A stretch of DNA of 49,452 bases from JAIQFR01 sp041494445 (GCA_041494445.1 JBGQAU010000011.1:1-49452); one strand, 5' to 3'; shown: positions 33,777-41,591, counted from the first letter of the stretch. The notes: generated by a model from the letters alone, not told the origin. Numbers and translations are program-made.

Positions 33777-35165
33777 ATGACGCTCCTTCGCCTGACCCGA
33801 CCGCGTCTGGTTTTCTCCTTCGCACTCGAAGGCGGATTGACCTTCGTTGTCCTCTACGGGCTCGCGACCGCGACGATGGCGGTGACGCAGGGGCTTGTTC
33901 GGACCGCGCCCGCCCTGCAGATCGCGGGGCTGAGCCTGCTCTTCGTCGCCTGCGTCGCGATCACTCGAAGCGCGAGGGTCGGCGACGAGAACAACCTCCG
34001 CCGCGAGATCGCGCTGGCGTCCGTGGTCTCCTTGGTCCTCGGGGTCCTCGGGTTTCTGGCCGACTGGGTCTACTGGGGATCCCCGCGCCCCTTGACCGGG
34101 TTCCTCACGCTGGAGGGGGCGTTCGCGGTTCCGGCCGCCGTGACCGCATGGCGCTGGGCCGCGGCGCGGCTCAACGTCCTCGACGGCTGGCGCGAGCGGG
34201 TGCTGGTGCTCGGCACGGGACGCAGCGCGCGGCAGCTTTGCCACTGGATCTCGCAGAACCTGTCGTCCGACTACGTCGTGGTGGGATTCGCGGACGAGAA
34301 CGACGCGCGCGTCGGCCAGGTACTTGCCATGGGCGTGCGGATCCAGACGGACTTCCGCTCGCTGACCCGGTACTGCCCGCGGCGTGCCGACCGGATCCTC
34401 GTCGCCCTCGACGAGAAGCGGGGGAAGCTCCCCCTCGAGCCGTTGATGGAGCTGCGGCTCGCCGGGCTCGAAATCGAGGACACGACGTCGTTCATCGAAC
34501 GGACCAGCGGCAAGCTGGCCGTTGAGACGATGCTCCCGTCGTGGCTGATCTTCTCCGACGGGTTCAAGACCTCGCCCCTTCGCCTCGCCGCGAAGCGGCT
34601 GCTGGACGTGGTGCTCTCGCTGATTCTGCTCGTCGTCAGCCTCCCCGTCGTCCTCTTGACCGCAGTCCTGGTCCGACTCGACAGCCCGGGCTCGGTGCTG
34701 TATCGGCAGAAGCGCATGGGAAGCGGCGGACGGGAGTTCAAGCTCCTGAAATTCCGCTCGATGGTTCAGGACGCCGAGGGGCGCAGTGGGCCGATCTGGG
34801 CCCGCGCCGGCGACCCACGGATCACCCGCGTGGGCCGGGTCATTCGGAAGCTGAGGATCGACGAGATCCCGCAGTTGCTCAACGTGCTCCGGGGCGAGAT
34901 GAGCTTCGTGGGGCCGCGCCCGGAGCGGAAGCACTTCGTAGAGCAGCTCGAGAGTCGGATACCTTACTACCGGCTGCGCATGGCGGTGCGGCCCGGGATC
35001 ACGGGCTGGGCGCAGGTCCAGTATAAGTACGGCGCGTCCGAGGAGGACGCCCTCGAGAAGCTCAAGTTCGACCTCTATTACATCAAGAATTGTAACGCGC
35101 TGTTCGATCTCTGGATCGCGCTCAAGACCGTCAAGGTCGTGCTGATGGGCAGCGGCGCGCGCTGA
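33777..35165 (+). CDS. EPS priming sugar transferase (undecaprenyl-phosphate hexose-1-phosphate transferase)
   Basis: A 462-residue polyisoprenyl-phosphate sugar-1-phosphate transferase that starts each repeat unit. The N-terminal half has four to five membrane helices and a CoA-binding-like domain (RVLVLGTGRSARQLCHWISQ). The catalytic domain begins after the helix VVLSLILLVVSLPVVLLTAV: VLYRQKRMGSGGREFKLLKF, RSMVQDAEG, RITRVGRVIRKLRIDEIPQL and MSFVGPRPERKHFVEQLE, then YYRLRMAVRPGITGWAQVQY. The ATG at 33777 has only a distant GGAGGGG; an upstream in-frame start at 33675 is possible. It is divergent from the EPS operon and belongs to the XrtA-type priming transferases. Confidence 0.92.
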   Translation: MTLLRLTRPRLVFSFALEGGLTFVVLYGLATATMAVTQGLVRTAPALQIAGLSLLFVACVAITRSARVGDENNLRREIALASVVSLVLGVLGFLADWVYWGSPRPLTGFLTLEGAFAVPAAVTAWRWAAARLNVLDGWRERVLVLGTGRSARQLCHWISQNLSSDYVVVGFADENDARVGQVLAMGVRIQTDFRSLTRYCPRRADRILVALDEKRGKLPLEPLMELRLAGLEIEDTTSFIERTSGKLAVETMLPSWLIFSDGFKTSPLRLAAKRLLDVVLSLILLVVSLPVVLLTAVLVRLDSPGSVLYRQKRMGSGGREFKLLKFRSMVQDAEGRSGPIWARAGDPRITRVGRVIRKLRIDEIPQLLNVLRGEMSFVGPRPERKHFVEQLESRIPYYRLRMAVRPGITGWAQVQYKYGASEEDALEKLKFDLYYIKNCNALFDLWIALKTVKVVLMGSGAR

Positions 35166-35209
35166 CCTGCGGCGGTCGGCAGCCTCGTGGAGAAAGGGCT
35201 CCTCGCGGT

Positions 35210-35833
35210 CTAGACGCTGGCCGACTCGGTCCGGCCCGCCTCGTTCAGGAGGCGGAGCACCTCGAGTCGGAAGTGCTCCAACTGCAGCGGCTTGATCAGG
35301 CAGAGGTCCGCTCCGGCGTCGTACATCCGTCGGATGATGTCCTGCTCCGGGAACGCGGTGATCGCGAGGATCTTGATTCCCTTCGTCTCGGGATTCTGTC
35401 GGATCGAGCGGCAGAGCGCAAGGCCGTCGACCCGGGGCATTCTCACGTCCATGACGATCAAGTCGGGGTGAAGGCTTCCGATCTTGATTCCGGCGTCGTA
35501 GCCGTCCACGGCCTCCTCGATCCTGAGCCCCGGCTCGAGCTCGCCCAGGATCCGGCGGACGATCTCGCGGATGTCCGCCTCGTCGTCGACCACGAGGACC
35601 GCGCGGCTTCTCTGGGCCCCCTTGAAGAAAGCCTCGTCGATCGGGATGTCGAACTTCTGCAGAAACGCACGGAAGTCTTCCATCGCGACCCGGTAATGCC
35701 CGCCCGGAGTGGAGAACGCCCTGAGCTTCCCGGACTTGATCCACTTGAGCACGCCGTCGTTCGTGACGGCGCAGTACCTGGCGACCTCGGAGGTCGTAAA
35801 GAAGCGGCGGCCGTTCTCGCTCTCGCTACCCAT
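35210..35833 (-). CDS. Response regulator with N-terminal excisionase-type HTH and C-terminal receiver
   Basis: A 207-residue regulator with reversed domain order. Residues about 10-65 are a MerR/excisionase-like HTH: RFFTTSEVARYCAVTNDGVL, then GKLRAFSTPGGHYRV and the last helix. Residues about 77-200 are a receiver domain: VLVVDDEADIREIVRRILGE (acidic pair), LIVMDVRMPRVDGLALCRSI (phospho-Asp), ILAITAFPEQD (Thr) and LCLIKPLQLEHF (Lys). All receiver key residues are present. ATG 35833 follows GAGG. No histidine kinase is adjacent. It is convergent with the priming transferase and may control EPS genes. Confidence 0.88.
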   Translation of the reverse strand: MGSESENGRRFFTTSEVARYCAVTNDGVLKWIKSGKLRAFSTPGGHYRVAMEDFRAFLQKFDIPIDEAFFKGAQRSRAVLVVDDEADIREIVRRILGELEPGLRIEEAVDGYDAGIKIGSLHPDLIVMDVRMPRVDGLALCRSIRQNPETKGIKILAITAFPEQDIIRRMYDAGADLCLIKPLQLEHFRLEVLRLLNEAGRTESASV

Positions 35834-35884
35834 GGTGCAATCCTCGCTTTGCGTGTTTTTGCTTTATCGGCCCTTTCGTGTCAG

Positions 35885-35913
35885 AATATAAAGTGGCGAT
35901 AGCAAATATGCAA
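35885..35913 (-). promoter_or_regulatory. Sigma-70 promoter for the HTH-receiver regulator
   Basis: On the reverse strand, TTGCAT (35913-35908) and TATATT (35890-35885) are 17 bases apart, about 52 bases before the start at 35833. Confidence 0.6.
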
Positions 35914-35963
35914 ATCGCTCAATACATACTTGTATAATCACGAAACGGCATTCTCAAACTGCG

Positions 35964-35992
35964 TTGACGAGATCGGAGGCCAATGGTAGTAT
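35964..35992 (+). promoter_or_regulatory. Sigma-70 promoter for tRNA-Arg
   Basis: TTGACG (35964-35969) and TAGTAT (35987-35992) are 17 bases apart. Transcription would start near 35999, about 40 bases before the tRNA. Confidence 0.65.
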
Positions 35993-36040
35993 CCGCGCTT
36001 GTTTCGTGGGGCGGCGCTCCGCCAGCCGGATCGACCGGAA

Positions 36041-36117
36041 CGGACCGTAGCTCAGCTGGATAGAGCAACTGGCTACGAACCAGTAGGTCGGGGGTTCGAA
36101 TCCCTCCGGTCCGACCA
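36041..36117 (+). tRNA. tRNA-Arg(ACG)
   Basis: A complete cloverleaf of 77 bases with encoded CCA. The acceptor CGGACCG pairs with CGGTCCG, the D-arm is GCTC/GAGC, the anticodon stem is ACTGG/CCAGT with loop CTACGAA (anticodon ACG), and the T-loop is TTCGAAT. The A at position 34 is the substrate of TadA, encoded about 50 bases downstream. Confidence 0.95.
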
Positions 36118-36168
36118 GGTCCCCCGCGAGGGTCTGTGGCTCCTTCCGGGGTGATTCCAGGGGACTGG

Positions 36169-36657
36169 ATGCACGAGCGGTTCATGGAAATCGCGCTCGA
36201 GGAAGCTGCTCGGGCGCGACTCGCCGGCGAGGTTCCCGTCGGCGCGGTCGTGGTGCTCTCCGACGTCGTCGTCGGGAGGGGCCACAATGCCGTCCTCGCC
36301 TTCACCGATCCCTCGGCACACGCCGAGGTCCTGGCGGTGAGGGCCGCTGCGATGCACCTGGGGAACTACCGGCTCATCGGCGCGACGCTCTACTGCACCG
36401 TCGAGCCCTGTCTCATGTGCCTCGGCACCGCGATGCACGCTAGGATCTCCCGGGTGGTCTACGGGGCACCCGATCTGAAGGTGGGCGCCATCGGTCGCCT
36501 GGCGGCGCTCCGGGCCGGCGGCGCCGATTTCAACCACCGTTTCGAGTCGGTCGGCGGCGTGTTGGCCGACCGGGCGGCGGGGCTTCTCCTAGACTTTTTC
36601 CGGGAGAGGCGCGCCGCCACGAGGGTTCAGGGAGCGATCACGTCGCTCAAGGAGCGT

Positions 36658-36681
<24 letters not shown>
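36169..36681 (+). CDS. tadA: tRNA adenosine(34) deaminase
   Basis: A 170-residue deaminase that converts A34 of tRNA-Arg(ACG) to inosine so that one tRNA reads CGU, CGC and CGA. Zinc and catalytic motifs are SAHAEVLAVRAAAMHLGN (His51, Glu53) and CTVEPCLMCLGTAMHARIS (Cys81, Cys84). GAPDLKVGAIG and FNHRFESVGGV are typical of the bacterial enzyme. ATG 36169 is preferred (GGGGACTGG upstream); GTG 36136 is possible. The last seven codons and the stop lie inside the tRNA-Ser(CGA) gene, an unusual overlap. Confidence 0.93.
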
Positions 36682-36752
<71 letters not shown>

Positions 36753-36830
36753 CGGAGATGAGTCTGGGGCCGGGGGCCGAACCGGTCGTATCGACGTCCG
36801 GCGGCGAAGCCCGACCTTCGGAACAGCCGC

Positions 36831-36920
36831 GGAGAGATGACCGAGTGGCTGAAGGTGCACGCTTGGAAAGCGTGTGTACGGGTAACCGTACCGTGGGTTC
36901 GAATCCCACTCTCTCCGCCA
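36831..36920 (+). tRNA. tRNA-Ser(GGA)
   Basis: A 90-base class II tRNA with CCA. The acceptor is GGAGAGA/TCTCTCC, the anticodon stem is CACGC/GCGTG with loop TTGGAAA (anticodon GGA), the variable arm is TACGG/CCGTA, and the T-loop is TTCGAAT. It lies 80 bases after tRNA-Ser(CGA) and is probably co-transcribed. Confidence 0.95.
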
Positions 36921-36971
36921 CGATGAAAGCGTCCGGTTCCGCGCATCGCGCGGCATCGGACCCGGTTTTGC

Positions 36972-37074
36972 GGGGCCCGAGCCCTGTGCACTGCGGTTCC
37001 GTGAACCCCGCCAGGCCCGGAAGGGAGCAACGGTAAGCGGGCCACCGCAGGTGCCGCAGGTTCACTTGGGCCCC
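36972..37074 (+). ncRNA. ffs: Signal recognition particle RNA, small bacterial (4.5S) type
   Basis: A hairpin RNA of about 103 bases. The ends pair (GGGGCCC with GGGCCCC), and the apical domain contains GCCAGGCCCGGAAGGGAGCA, the Ffh-binding internal loop and GGAA tetraloop region, followed by ACGGTAAGCGGG. Its position just before dnaX-ybaB-recR is a common arrangement. Confidence 0.92.
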
Positions 37075-37083
37075 ATCAGAGGA

Positions 37084-37181
37084 GTCGAGGGTCCGAGGGC
37101 GAGGGGTCGAGGGCAGGAGCGGACGTGGTCGCGCTCGGCTCGAGGCCCCCGATCCTCGGCCCTCGACGCTCGACCCTCGAC
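37084..37181 (+). repeat. Nested inverted repeat between ffs and dnaX
   Basis: GTCGAGGGTC (37084-37093) pairs perfectly with GACCCTCGAC (37172-37181). Inside, GTCGAGGGC (37106-37114) pairs with GCCCTCGAC (37159-37167). The unit GTCGAGGG recurs, as in dispersed palindromic repeats. It would form a long hairpin in the dnaX leader. Confidence 0.55.
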
Positions 37182-37204
37182 GCGGTCGAGCGGGGCGGGG
37201 AGCG

Positions 37205-39037
37205 GTGACGTACCAGGTCCTGGCCCGCAAGTGGCGGCCGCAGCGACTCGAGGAGCTGGTCGGCCAGCAGCACGTCGCGCGCACGCTCAGCAACGCCATC
37301 GAGGCCAACCGCCTCGCGCACGCGTACGTCTTCGCCGGGATCCGAGGGACCGGGAAAACCACCGTCGCCCGGATCCTCGCCAAGTGCCTGAACTGCGAGA
37401 GCGGCCCGACCCCGACCCCCTGCGGCGAGTGCGCGCCGTGCCGCGAGATCGCCGAAGGGCGATGCATGGATGTGCTCGAGATGGACGCCGCGTCCAGGAC
37501 GGGGGTGGACGACATCCGCGAGCTCCAGGAGGTCGTCTCCTACGCGCCGGTACGGGATCGCCACAAGATCCTGATCCTGGACGAGGCGCATATGCTCTCG
37601 AAATCGGCGGTGAACGCGCTTCTCAAGACCCTCGAGGAGCCTCCGCCGCGCGTGGTGTTCGTGCTGGCGACCACGGAGATCCAGAAGCTCCTCCCGACGA
37701 TCCTTTCCCGTTGCCAGGTGTTCGAGTTCCGGCGGGTGGCGCCGAGGGAGGTCGCCGCGCACCTACGAAAGGTGTGCGACAGCGGCGGGTTCCGGATTTC
37801 CGACGGGACGCTCGACAGGATCGCGCGGGCGGGCGAAGGGTCGGTGCGGGACTCCCTGTCGGTGCTCGAGCGGGTCCTCGCGTTCTGCGGGGACGAGGTC
37901 GAGGACGACCAGGCCCTGCAGGTGCTGGGTGCGGTCCGGACGGAGACGCTGGCCGGGATGGTGCGCGGGCTGGCTTCGCGCGATGCCGCGACGATGCTGC
38001 GCCTCCTGGACGCTCTCTCCGAGGAGGGGCACGACCTGCTGCACTTCTGGGGGGAAATGATCGCGGTGCTCCGCGACCTGATCCTCATCAGGACCCTCCC
38101 GGGACGGGAGGATCTCCTGACGCGCGGCAGCGAGGAGGCGGCGGCACTGGTCGAGGCCGCGGACGGGCTCTCGAGGGAGGATCTCTCGCGAGCGTTCCAG
38201 ATCCTCGCCGACCTCGAGCCGGGACTCAAGGGCTCGAGCCAGCCGCGTTTCCTGTTCGAGGCCGCGCTGGTGCGTCTCGCGTCTCTCGGCGCCGTGAAGC
38301 CGATCGAGGATCTGCTGGCGATCCTCGGCCCGAGCGGCGCCCCGGAGCGTCGCACCGCGGGCCCCACCCCACCCGCGCCGGCCGCTCCACGCTCGCCGGC
38401 GCCGACGACGCCTCAAAAAAAAAAGGCCCCTGATCCCGCGCTGAGCGCTGCGGCAGGCAACCCCCGCGCGGACTTCCCGGTCCCTGCCGCGCCGGCTTCT
38501 CCGTCCGCCGCCGGTGCCGACCTTCGGGACGACGACCCCGTCCAGCGCTTCCGCGCGGCGGTTTGGGACACGGGCGGGATGCTCGGCGCGGCGATCGCCC
38601 AGGCCGCCTCCCTCGCCCTGGAAGAGGGGCTGCTTCGAATCGTTTACGCGCCGGCGCTCGACGCGGTTCGAAGAGTGGTCGAGCGCGAAGAAAACCTCGC
38701 GACGCTCCGCCGATGTGCGCTCGGGACCCTCGGCGCACGGGTGGGCGTCCGGATCGAGTCGGCCGCGGTAGTGCGCGAGACCCCGACGGCGGAGACGCCA
38801 CCGCCGCCGGCGCGGCCACCGGTTCCAGGGGCGGCGGAGACGGCCACCGCCGCCGTACCCTCGCCCGGTGCCGAGACCGATCGGCGGTCCCTGCTGGACA
38901 GCGCCCGATCGGAGCCGGGAATACGGCGGCTCCTCGCCGAATTCGGGGCGCAGGTGGTCGAAATCCGCCCACTCGAGGCCATTCGGCAAGTCGAGCCCGC
39001 GGGCGCGGAGGCCGGCGGGCCGGAGGATTCCCCATGA
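37205..39037 (+). CDS. dnaX: DNA polymerase III subunits tau/gamma
   Basis: A 610-residue clamp-loader ATPase. The GTG start leads straight into YQVLARKWRPQRLEELVGQQ. Walker A is GIRGTGKTTVARILAKCLNC (about 45-64), zinc cysteines lie in CLNCESG and PCGECAPC, and Walker B with DEAH is HKILILDEAHMLSKSAVNAL. The sensor and domain III region is ATTEIQKLLPTILSRCQVFE and EGSVRDSLSVLERVL. After a Pro/Ala linker a run of ten A (38415-38424) codes for Gln-Lys-Lys-Lys. A -1 slip there meets a TGA at 38431, giving a 409-residue gamma-like form. The C-terminal part (about 440-610) is the poorly conserved tau tail. It overlaps ybaB by four bases. Confidence 0.95.
   Translation: MTYQVLARKWRPQRLEELVGQQHVARTLSNAIEANRLAHAYVFAGIRGTGKTTVARILAKCLNCESGPTPTPCGECAPCREIAEGRCMDVLEMDAASRTGVDDIRELQEVVSYAPVRDRHKILILDEAHMLSKSAVNALLKTLEEPPPRVVFVLATTEIQKLLPTILSRCQVFEFRRVAPREVAAHLRKVCDSGGFRISDGTLDRIARAGEGSVRDSLSVLERVLAFCGDEVEDDQALQVLGAVRTETLAGMVRGLASRDAATMLRLLDALSEEGHDLLHFWGEMIAVLRDLILIRTLPGREDLLTRGSEEAAALVEAADGLSREDLSRAFQILADLEPGLKGSSQPRFLFEAALVRLASLGAVKPIEDLLAILGPSGAPERRTAGPTPPAPAAPRSPAPTTPQKKKAPDPALSAAAGNPRADFPVPAAPASPSAAGADLRDDDPVQRFRAAVWDTGGMLGAAIAQAASLALEEGLLRIVYAPALDAVRRVVEREENLATLRRCALGTLGARVGVRIESAAVVRETPTAETPPPPARPPVPGAAETATAAVPSPGAETDRRSLLDSARSEPGIRRLLAEFGAQVVEIRPLEAIRQVEPAGAEAGGPEDSP
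38415..38433 (+). promoter_or_regulatory. A10 slippery tract with -1 stop in dnaX
   Basis: Ten consecutive A in a very GC-rich gene, followed in the -1 frame by GGC CCC TGA. Slippage by RNA polymerase or ribosome would end the protein two codons later. The position, just after domain III, matches the tau/gamma boundary known in E. coli and Thermus. Confidence 0.7.
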
Positions 39038-39333
39038 ATCTCGGAAAGATGATGAAGGACCTCCAGAAGATGCAGGAGAGGCTCCAGGCGGACGTGGAGG
39101 CGCTCGAGGTCGAGGCGACCGCCGGGGGCGGCGTCGTGACCGCGAGGATGAACGGCAAGAAGCAGCTCGTGTCGCTGCACCTCGCCCCCGAGGCGATCAC
39201 GCCCGAGGATCCCGGCATGGTCGAGGACCTGGTGCTGGTGGCCGTAAATGAGGCGGGGCGCAAGGTCGACGCGGAGGTCGAGCGTCTCACGCAAGGGATG
39301 ACGTCGGGGCTCAAGATGCCCGGGATGCGGTGA
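39034..39333 (+). CDS. ybaB: YbaB/EbfC nucleoid-associated protein
   Basis: A 99-residue DNA-binding protein that forms dimers coating the nucleoid. MNLGKMMKDLQKMQERLQAD is the usual N-terminal helix, then VEATAGGGVVTARMNGKKQL and VAVNEAGRKVDAEVERLTQG. The ATG overlaps the dnaX stop (ATGA), and recR follows after seven bases, the standard dnaX-ybaB-recR order. Confidence 0.95.
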   Translation: MNLGKMMKDLQKMQERLQADVEALEVEATAGGGVVTARMNGKKQLVSLHLAPEAITPEDPGMVEDLVLVAVNEAGRKVDAEVERLTQGMTSGLKMPGMR

Positions 39334-39340
39334 GGGACCC

Positions 39341-39940
39341 ATGGGATCGCTGCCTCCACCGCTCGAGCGGCTGATCTCGGAGCTCGGGAAGCTCCCGGGC
39401 ATCGGCAGGAAGACCGCGCAGCGCCTGGCGTTCCACCTCCTCCGTGCGCCGCGGGAGGACGTTTCGGCGCTCGCAGAGGCGCTCTCGGAGCTGAGAGAGC
39501 GGCTCCGCTTCTGCTCCGTCTGCTTCAACATCGCCGAGGGCGATCTCTGCCCCATCTGCGCCGATCCTCGCCGCGACCGCACGGTCGTCTGCGTGGTCGA
39601 GGAGCCCGCCAACCTCACCGCCCTCGAGCGAACCCACGCCTTCCACGGCGTCTATCACGTCCTCGGCGGGGCGCTTTCGCCGCTGAAGGACGTGGGCCCG
39701 GACGACCTCCGCGGCCGCGAGCTCTTCGAGAGGACGCGCAAGGAGGGATTCCGCGAGGTGGTTCTCGCGACGAGCCCGAACGTCGAGGGGGAGGCAACCG
39801 CCGTCTACCTTTCCCGACTCCTCAAGCCCCTCGGCGTCCCCGTGACGCGGCTCGCCCAGGGACTCCCCGCGGGTGCCGACCTCGAGTTCACCGACGACCT
39901 CACCTTGACCCGCGCATTCGAGGGCCGCCGGGAGTACTGA
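39341..39940 (+). CDS. recR: Recombination mediator RecR
   Basis: A 199-residue protein that helps RecFOR load RecA on gapped DNA. It has the HhH segment LISELGKLPGIGRKTAQRLA, a zinc finger (FCSVCFNIAEGDLCPICADP, four Cys), and a TOPRIM domain with VCVVEEPANLTALERTHAF and YHVLGGALSPLKDVGPDDL. The end EFTDDLTLTRAFEGRREY is typical. The length is normal. Confidence 0.96.
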   Translation: MGSLPPPLERLISELGKLPGIGRKTAQRLAFHLLRAPREDVSALAEALSELRERLRFCSVCFNIAEGDLCPICADPRRDRTVVCVVEEPANLTALERTHAFHGVYHVLGGALSPLKDVGPDDLRGRELFERTRKEGFREVVLATSPNVEGEATAVYLSRLLKPLGVPVTRLAQGLPAGADLEFTDDLTLTRAFEGRREY

Positions 39941-39986
39941 GGAGCCGCCTTGGAGAGGGGAAGACGGCGTGCCGGCCTCGACCGAC

Positions 39987-40016
39987 TTGCCTCCGCGGGA
40001 AGGGGAGAGCTAGATT
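39987..40016 (+). promoter_or_regulatory. Possible promoter for the roadblock-mglA pair
   Basis: TTGCCT (39987-39992) and TAGATT (40011-40016) are 18 bases apart, about 50 bases before ATG 40066. Confidence 0.4.
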
Positions 40017-40065
40017 AACGCCTTGGCCCGGCGGCGTCCGCCGGGGGGAGGGCGCTGCGGGTCCC

Positions 40066-40560
40066 ATGGCCGTTGCCGATCTCGTCCTGCTGGAGGCCGA
40101 TCATGGGCGGCTCGTCGCCGTTCTCGAGCGTCTTCGCCAGGACGCCAACGCGAAGCTCGTCTTCCTCCTGGACAAGAACGGCCAGCACCTCGCCCTCTCC
40201 GGGGACCTGGACGCGATCGACCCGACCTCCCTCGCTTCGCTCACCGCGGGGAACGTCGCGGCCACCGACGGCCTCGCCAAGCTGATCGGCGAGCGAGAGT
40301 TCTCGATCCTGTTTCACGAGGGGGAGCGCGACAACCTACACATCAACGTGGTCGCGGGGACGGCGATCCTGCTGGTGCTCTTCGACCTCCGGTCGTCGCT
40401 CGGGCTCGTCAGGCTCAGGGTCAAGAAGGCGACGGCCGATCTCGCTGCGATCCTCGACGACGTGGTGGCGCGTTCCGAGGCGCGCCGGGCGGGGTTCTTC
40501 GGCGCGCGGTCTCCCTTCGCGGAGATCACGGACGAGGACATCGACGCCCTCTTCAGCTGA
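40066..40560 (+). CDS. Roadblock/LC7-domain protein (MglB-like)
   Basis: A 164-residue protein with an Roadblock/LC7 domain over about residues 10-125: LERLRQDANAKLVFLLDKNG, DGLAKLIGEREFSILFHEGE, NLHINVVAGTAILLVLFDLR. The C-terminal tail has a helix and an acidic end. It lies 31 bases before the MglA GTPase. In Myxococcus the partner MglB is the GTPase-activating protein of MglA in polarity control, and a comparable partnership is inferred. It is longer than a bare roadblock domain. Confidence 0.82.
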   Translation: MAVADLVLLEADHGRLVAVLERLRQDANAKLVFLLDKNGQHLALSGDLDAIDPTSLASLTAGNVAATDGLAKLIGEREFSILFHEGERDNLHINVVAGTAILLVLFDLRSSLGLVRLRVKKATADLAAILDDVVARSEARRAGFFGARSPFAEITDEDIDALFS

Positions 40561-40591
40561 CCGTGCGCGGTCGTAGTAGGATCCGTTCCCG

Positions 40592-41176
40592 ATGACGTTC
40601 ATCAATTACGCGGCTCGCGAGATCAACTGCAAGATCGTCTACTACGGCCCGGGCTTGGGCGGGAAGACGACCAACATCCAGTACGTCTACGAGCGGACCG
40701 GGAACGACACCAAGGGGAAGCTGATCTCCCTGGCCACCGAGACCGATCGCACCCTCTTCTTCGACTTCCTCCCGATCGAGTTCGGCGCGATCCGGGGGTT
40801 CCGGACGCGCTTCCACCTGTACACGGTGCCCGGCCAGGTGTTCTACGACGCGTCGCGGAAGCTGATCCTCAAGGGAGTGGACGGCGTGGTGTTCGTCGCG
40901 GACTCGCAGGAGATCCGGATGGACGCCAACGTCGAATCGATCCGAAACCTCAACGAGAACCTCAAGGAGCACGGTTACGATCTGGCCAAGGTCCCGTACG
41001 TGCTCCAGTTCAACAAGCGCGACCTGCCGACCGCCGTGCCGGTCCCCCAGATGGTCGCGGCGCTCAGGATCAAGAACGAGCCGGTCTTCGAGGCGGTGGC
41101 GACGCGCGGCCTCGGCGTCTTCGACACCCTGAAATCGATCGTCAAGTCCGTCCTCCTCCACCTCCGCAGCCGGTAG
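40592..41176 (+). CDS. mglA: MglA-like small GTPase
   Basis: A 194-residue Ras-like GTPase. The P-loop is VYYGPGLGGKTTNIQYVYER (about 17-36), the switch region is ATETDRTLFFDFLPIEF, and the G3 segment is LYTVPGQVFYDASRKLILKG, where Thr-Val replaces the usual Asp, as is typical of MglA. G4 is QFNKRDLP. In Myxococcus MglA directs polarity, gliding and type IV pili. Together with the upstream roadblock protein this forms a two-gene unit. The cellular role here cannot be proven from sequence. Confidence 0.92.
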   Translation: MTFINYAAREINCKIVYYGPGLGGKTTNIQYVYERTGNDTKGKLISLATETDRTLFFDFLPIEFGAIRGFRTRFHLYTVPGQVFYDASRKLILKGVDGVVFVADSQEIRMDANVESIRNLNENLKEHGYDLAKVPYVLQFNKRDLPTAVPVPQMVAALRIKNEPVFEAVATRGLGVFDTLKSIVKSVLLHLRSR

Positions 41177-41200
41177 ACTCCGCACCCGCTTCCCCGCTTC

Positions 41201-41229
41201 TTGACACCCCTCGAACGGCTGTCTATAGT
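41201..41229 (+). promoter_or_regulatory. Sigma-70 promoter for rplU-rpmA
   Basis: TTGACA (41201-41206) and TATAGT (41224-41229) are 17 bases apart, a near-consensus promoter. The start would be near 41236, about 26 bases before rplU. Confidence 0.85.
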
Positions 41230-41261
41230 GTCCGTTTTGCGGATTCTCGGAGGTCCCATCC

Positions 41262-41576
41262 ATGGTGGCGGTGATCGAGACTGGCGGAAAGCAGCACCGT
41301 GTCCGGGTGGGGGATGTGGTGCGTGTCGAGTTGCTCCCCGCGGAGGCCGGCGCCCCGGTCGTCTTCGACCGCGTTCTCATGGTAGGCGAGGGCGGCGACG
41401 CCCAGGTCGGAACGCCGACGGTCCCGGGAGCCCGGGTCACCGGTACGGTGGTCGCGGAAGGGCGCGGCGTGAAGGTGATCGGCTACCTGTTCAAGCACCG
41501 GAAGAACTCCAACCGCAAGCGGTGGGGCCACCGCCAGAGCTTCACGGCCGTCAAGATCGACGTGATCGAAGCCTGA
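41262..41576 (+). CDS. rplU: 50S ribosomal protein L21
   Basis: A 104-residue ribosomal protein. VAVIETGGKQHRVRVGDVVR at the start and GYLFKHRKNSNRKRWGHRQS near the end are the L21 signatures. It is the first gene behind the strong promoter at 41201 and is followed by rpmA after 15 bases. The ATG follows GGAGGTCCC. Confidence 0.97.
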   Translation: MVAVIETGGKQHRVRVGDVVRVELLPAEAGAPVVFDRVLMVGEGGDAQVGTPTVPGARVTGTVVAEGRGVKVIGYLFKHRKNSNRKRWGHRQSFTAVKIDVIEA

Positions 41577-41591
41577 TCCCCGGAGGTCGTC

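Noticed and set aside
33711..35744. A long reverse frame across the priming transferase
   Set aside because: Antisense to a gene with all priming-transferase motifs; the composition is that of a shadow.
35933..35938. TATAAT as the tRNA-Arg promoter
   Set aside because: No -35 at proper spacing; TTGACG-N17-TAGTAT at 35964-35992 is closer and better.
36972..37074. The structured RNA as a tmRNA or RNase P fragment
   Set aside because: The GGAA apical loop, Ffh-binding motif, length and dnaX neighbourhood fit SRP RNA only.
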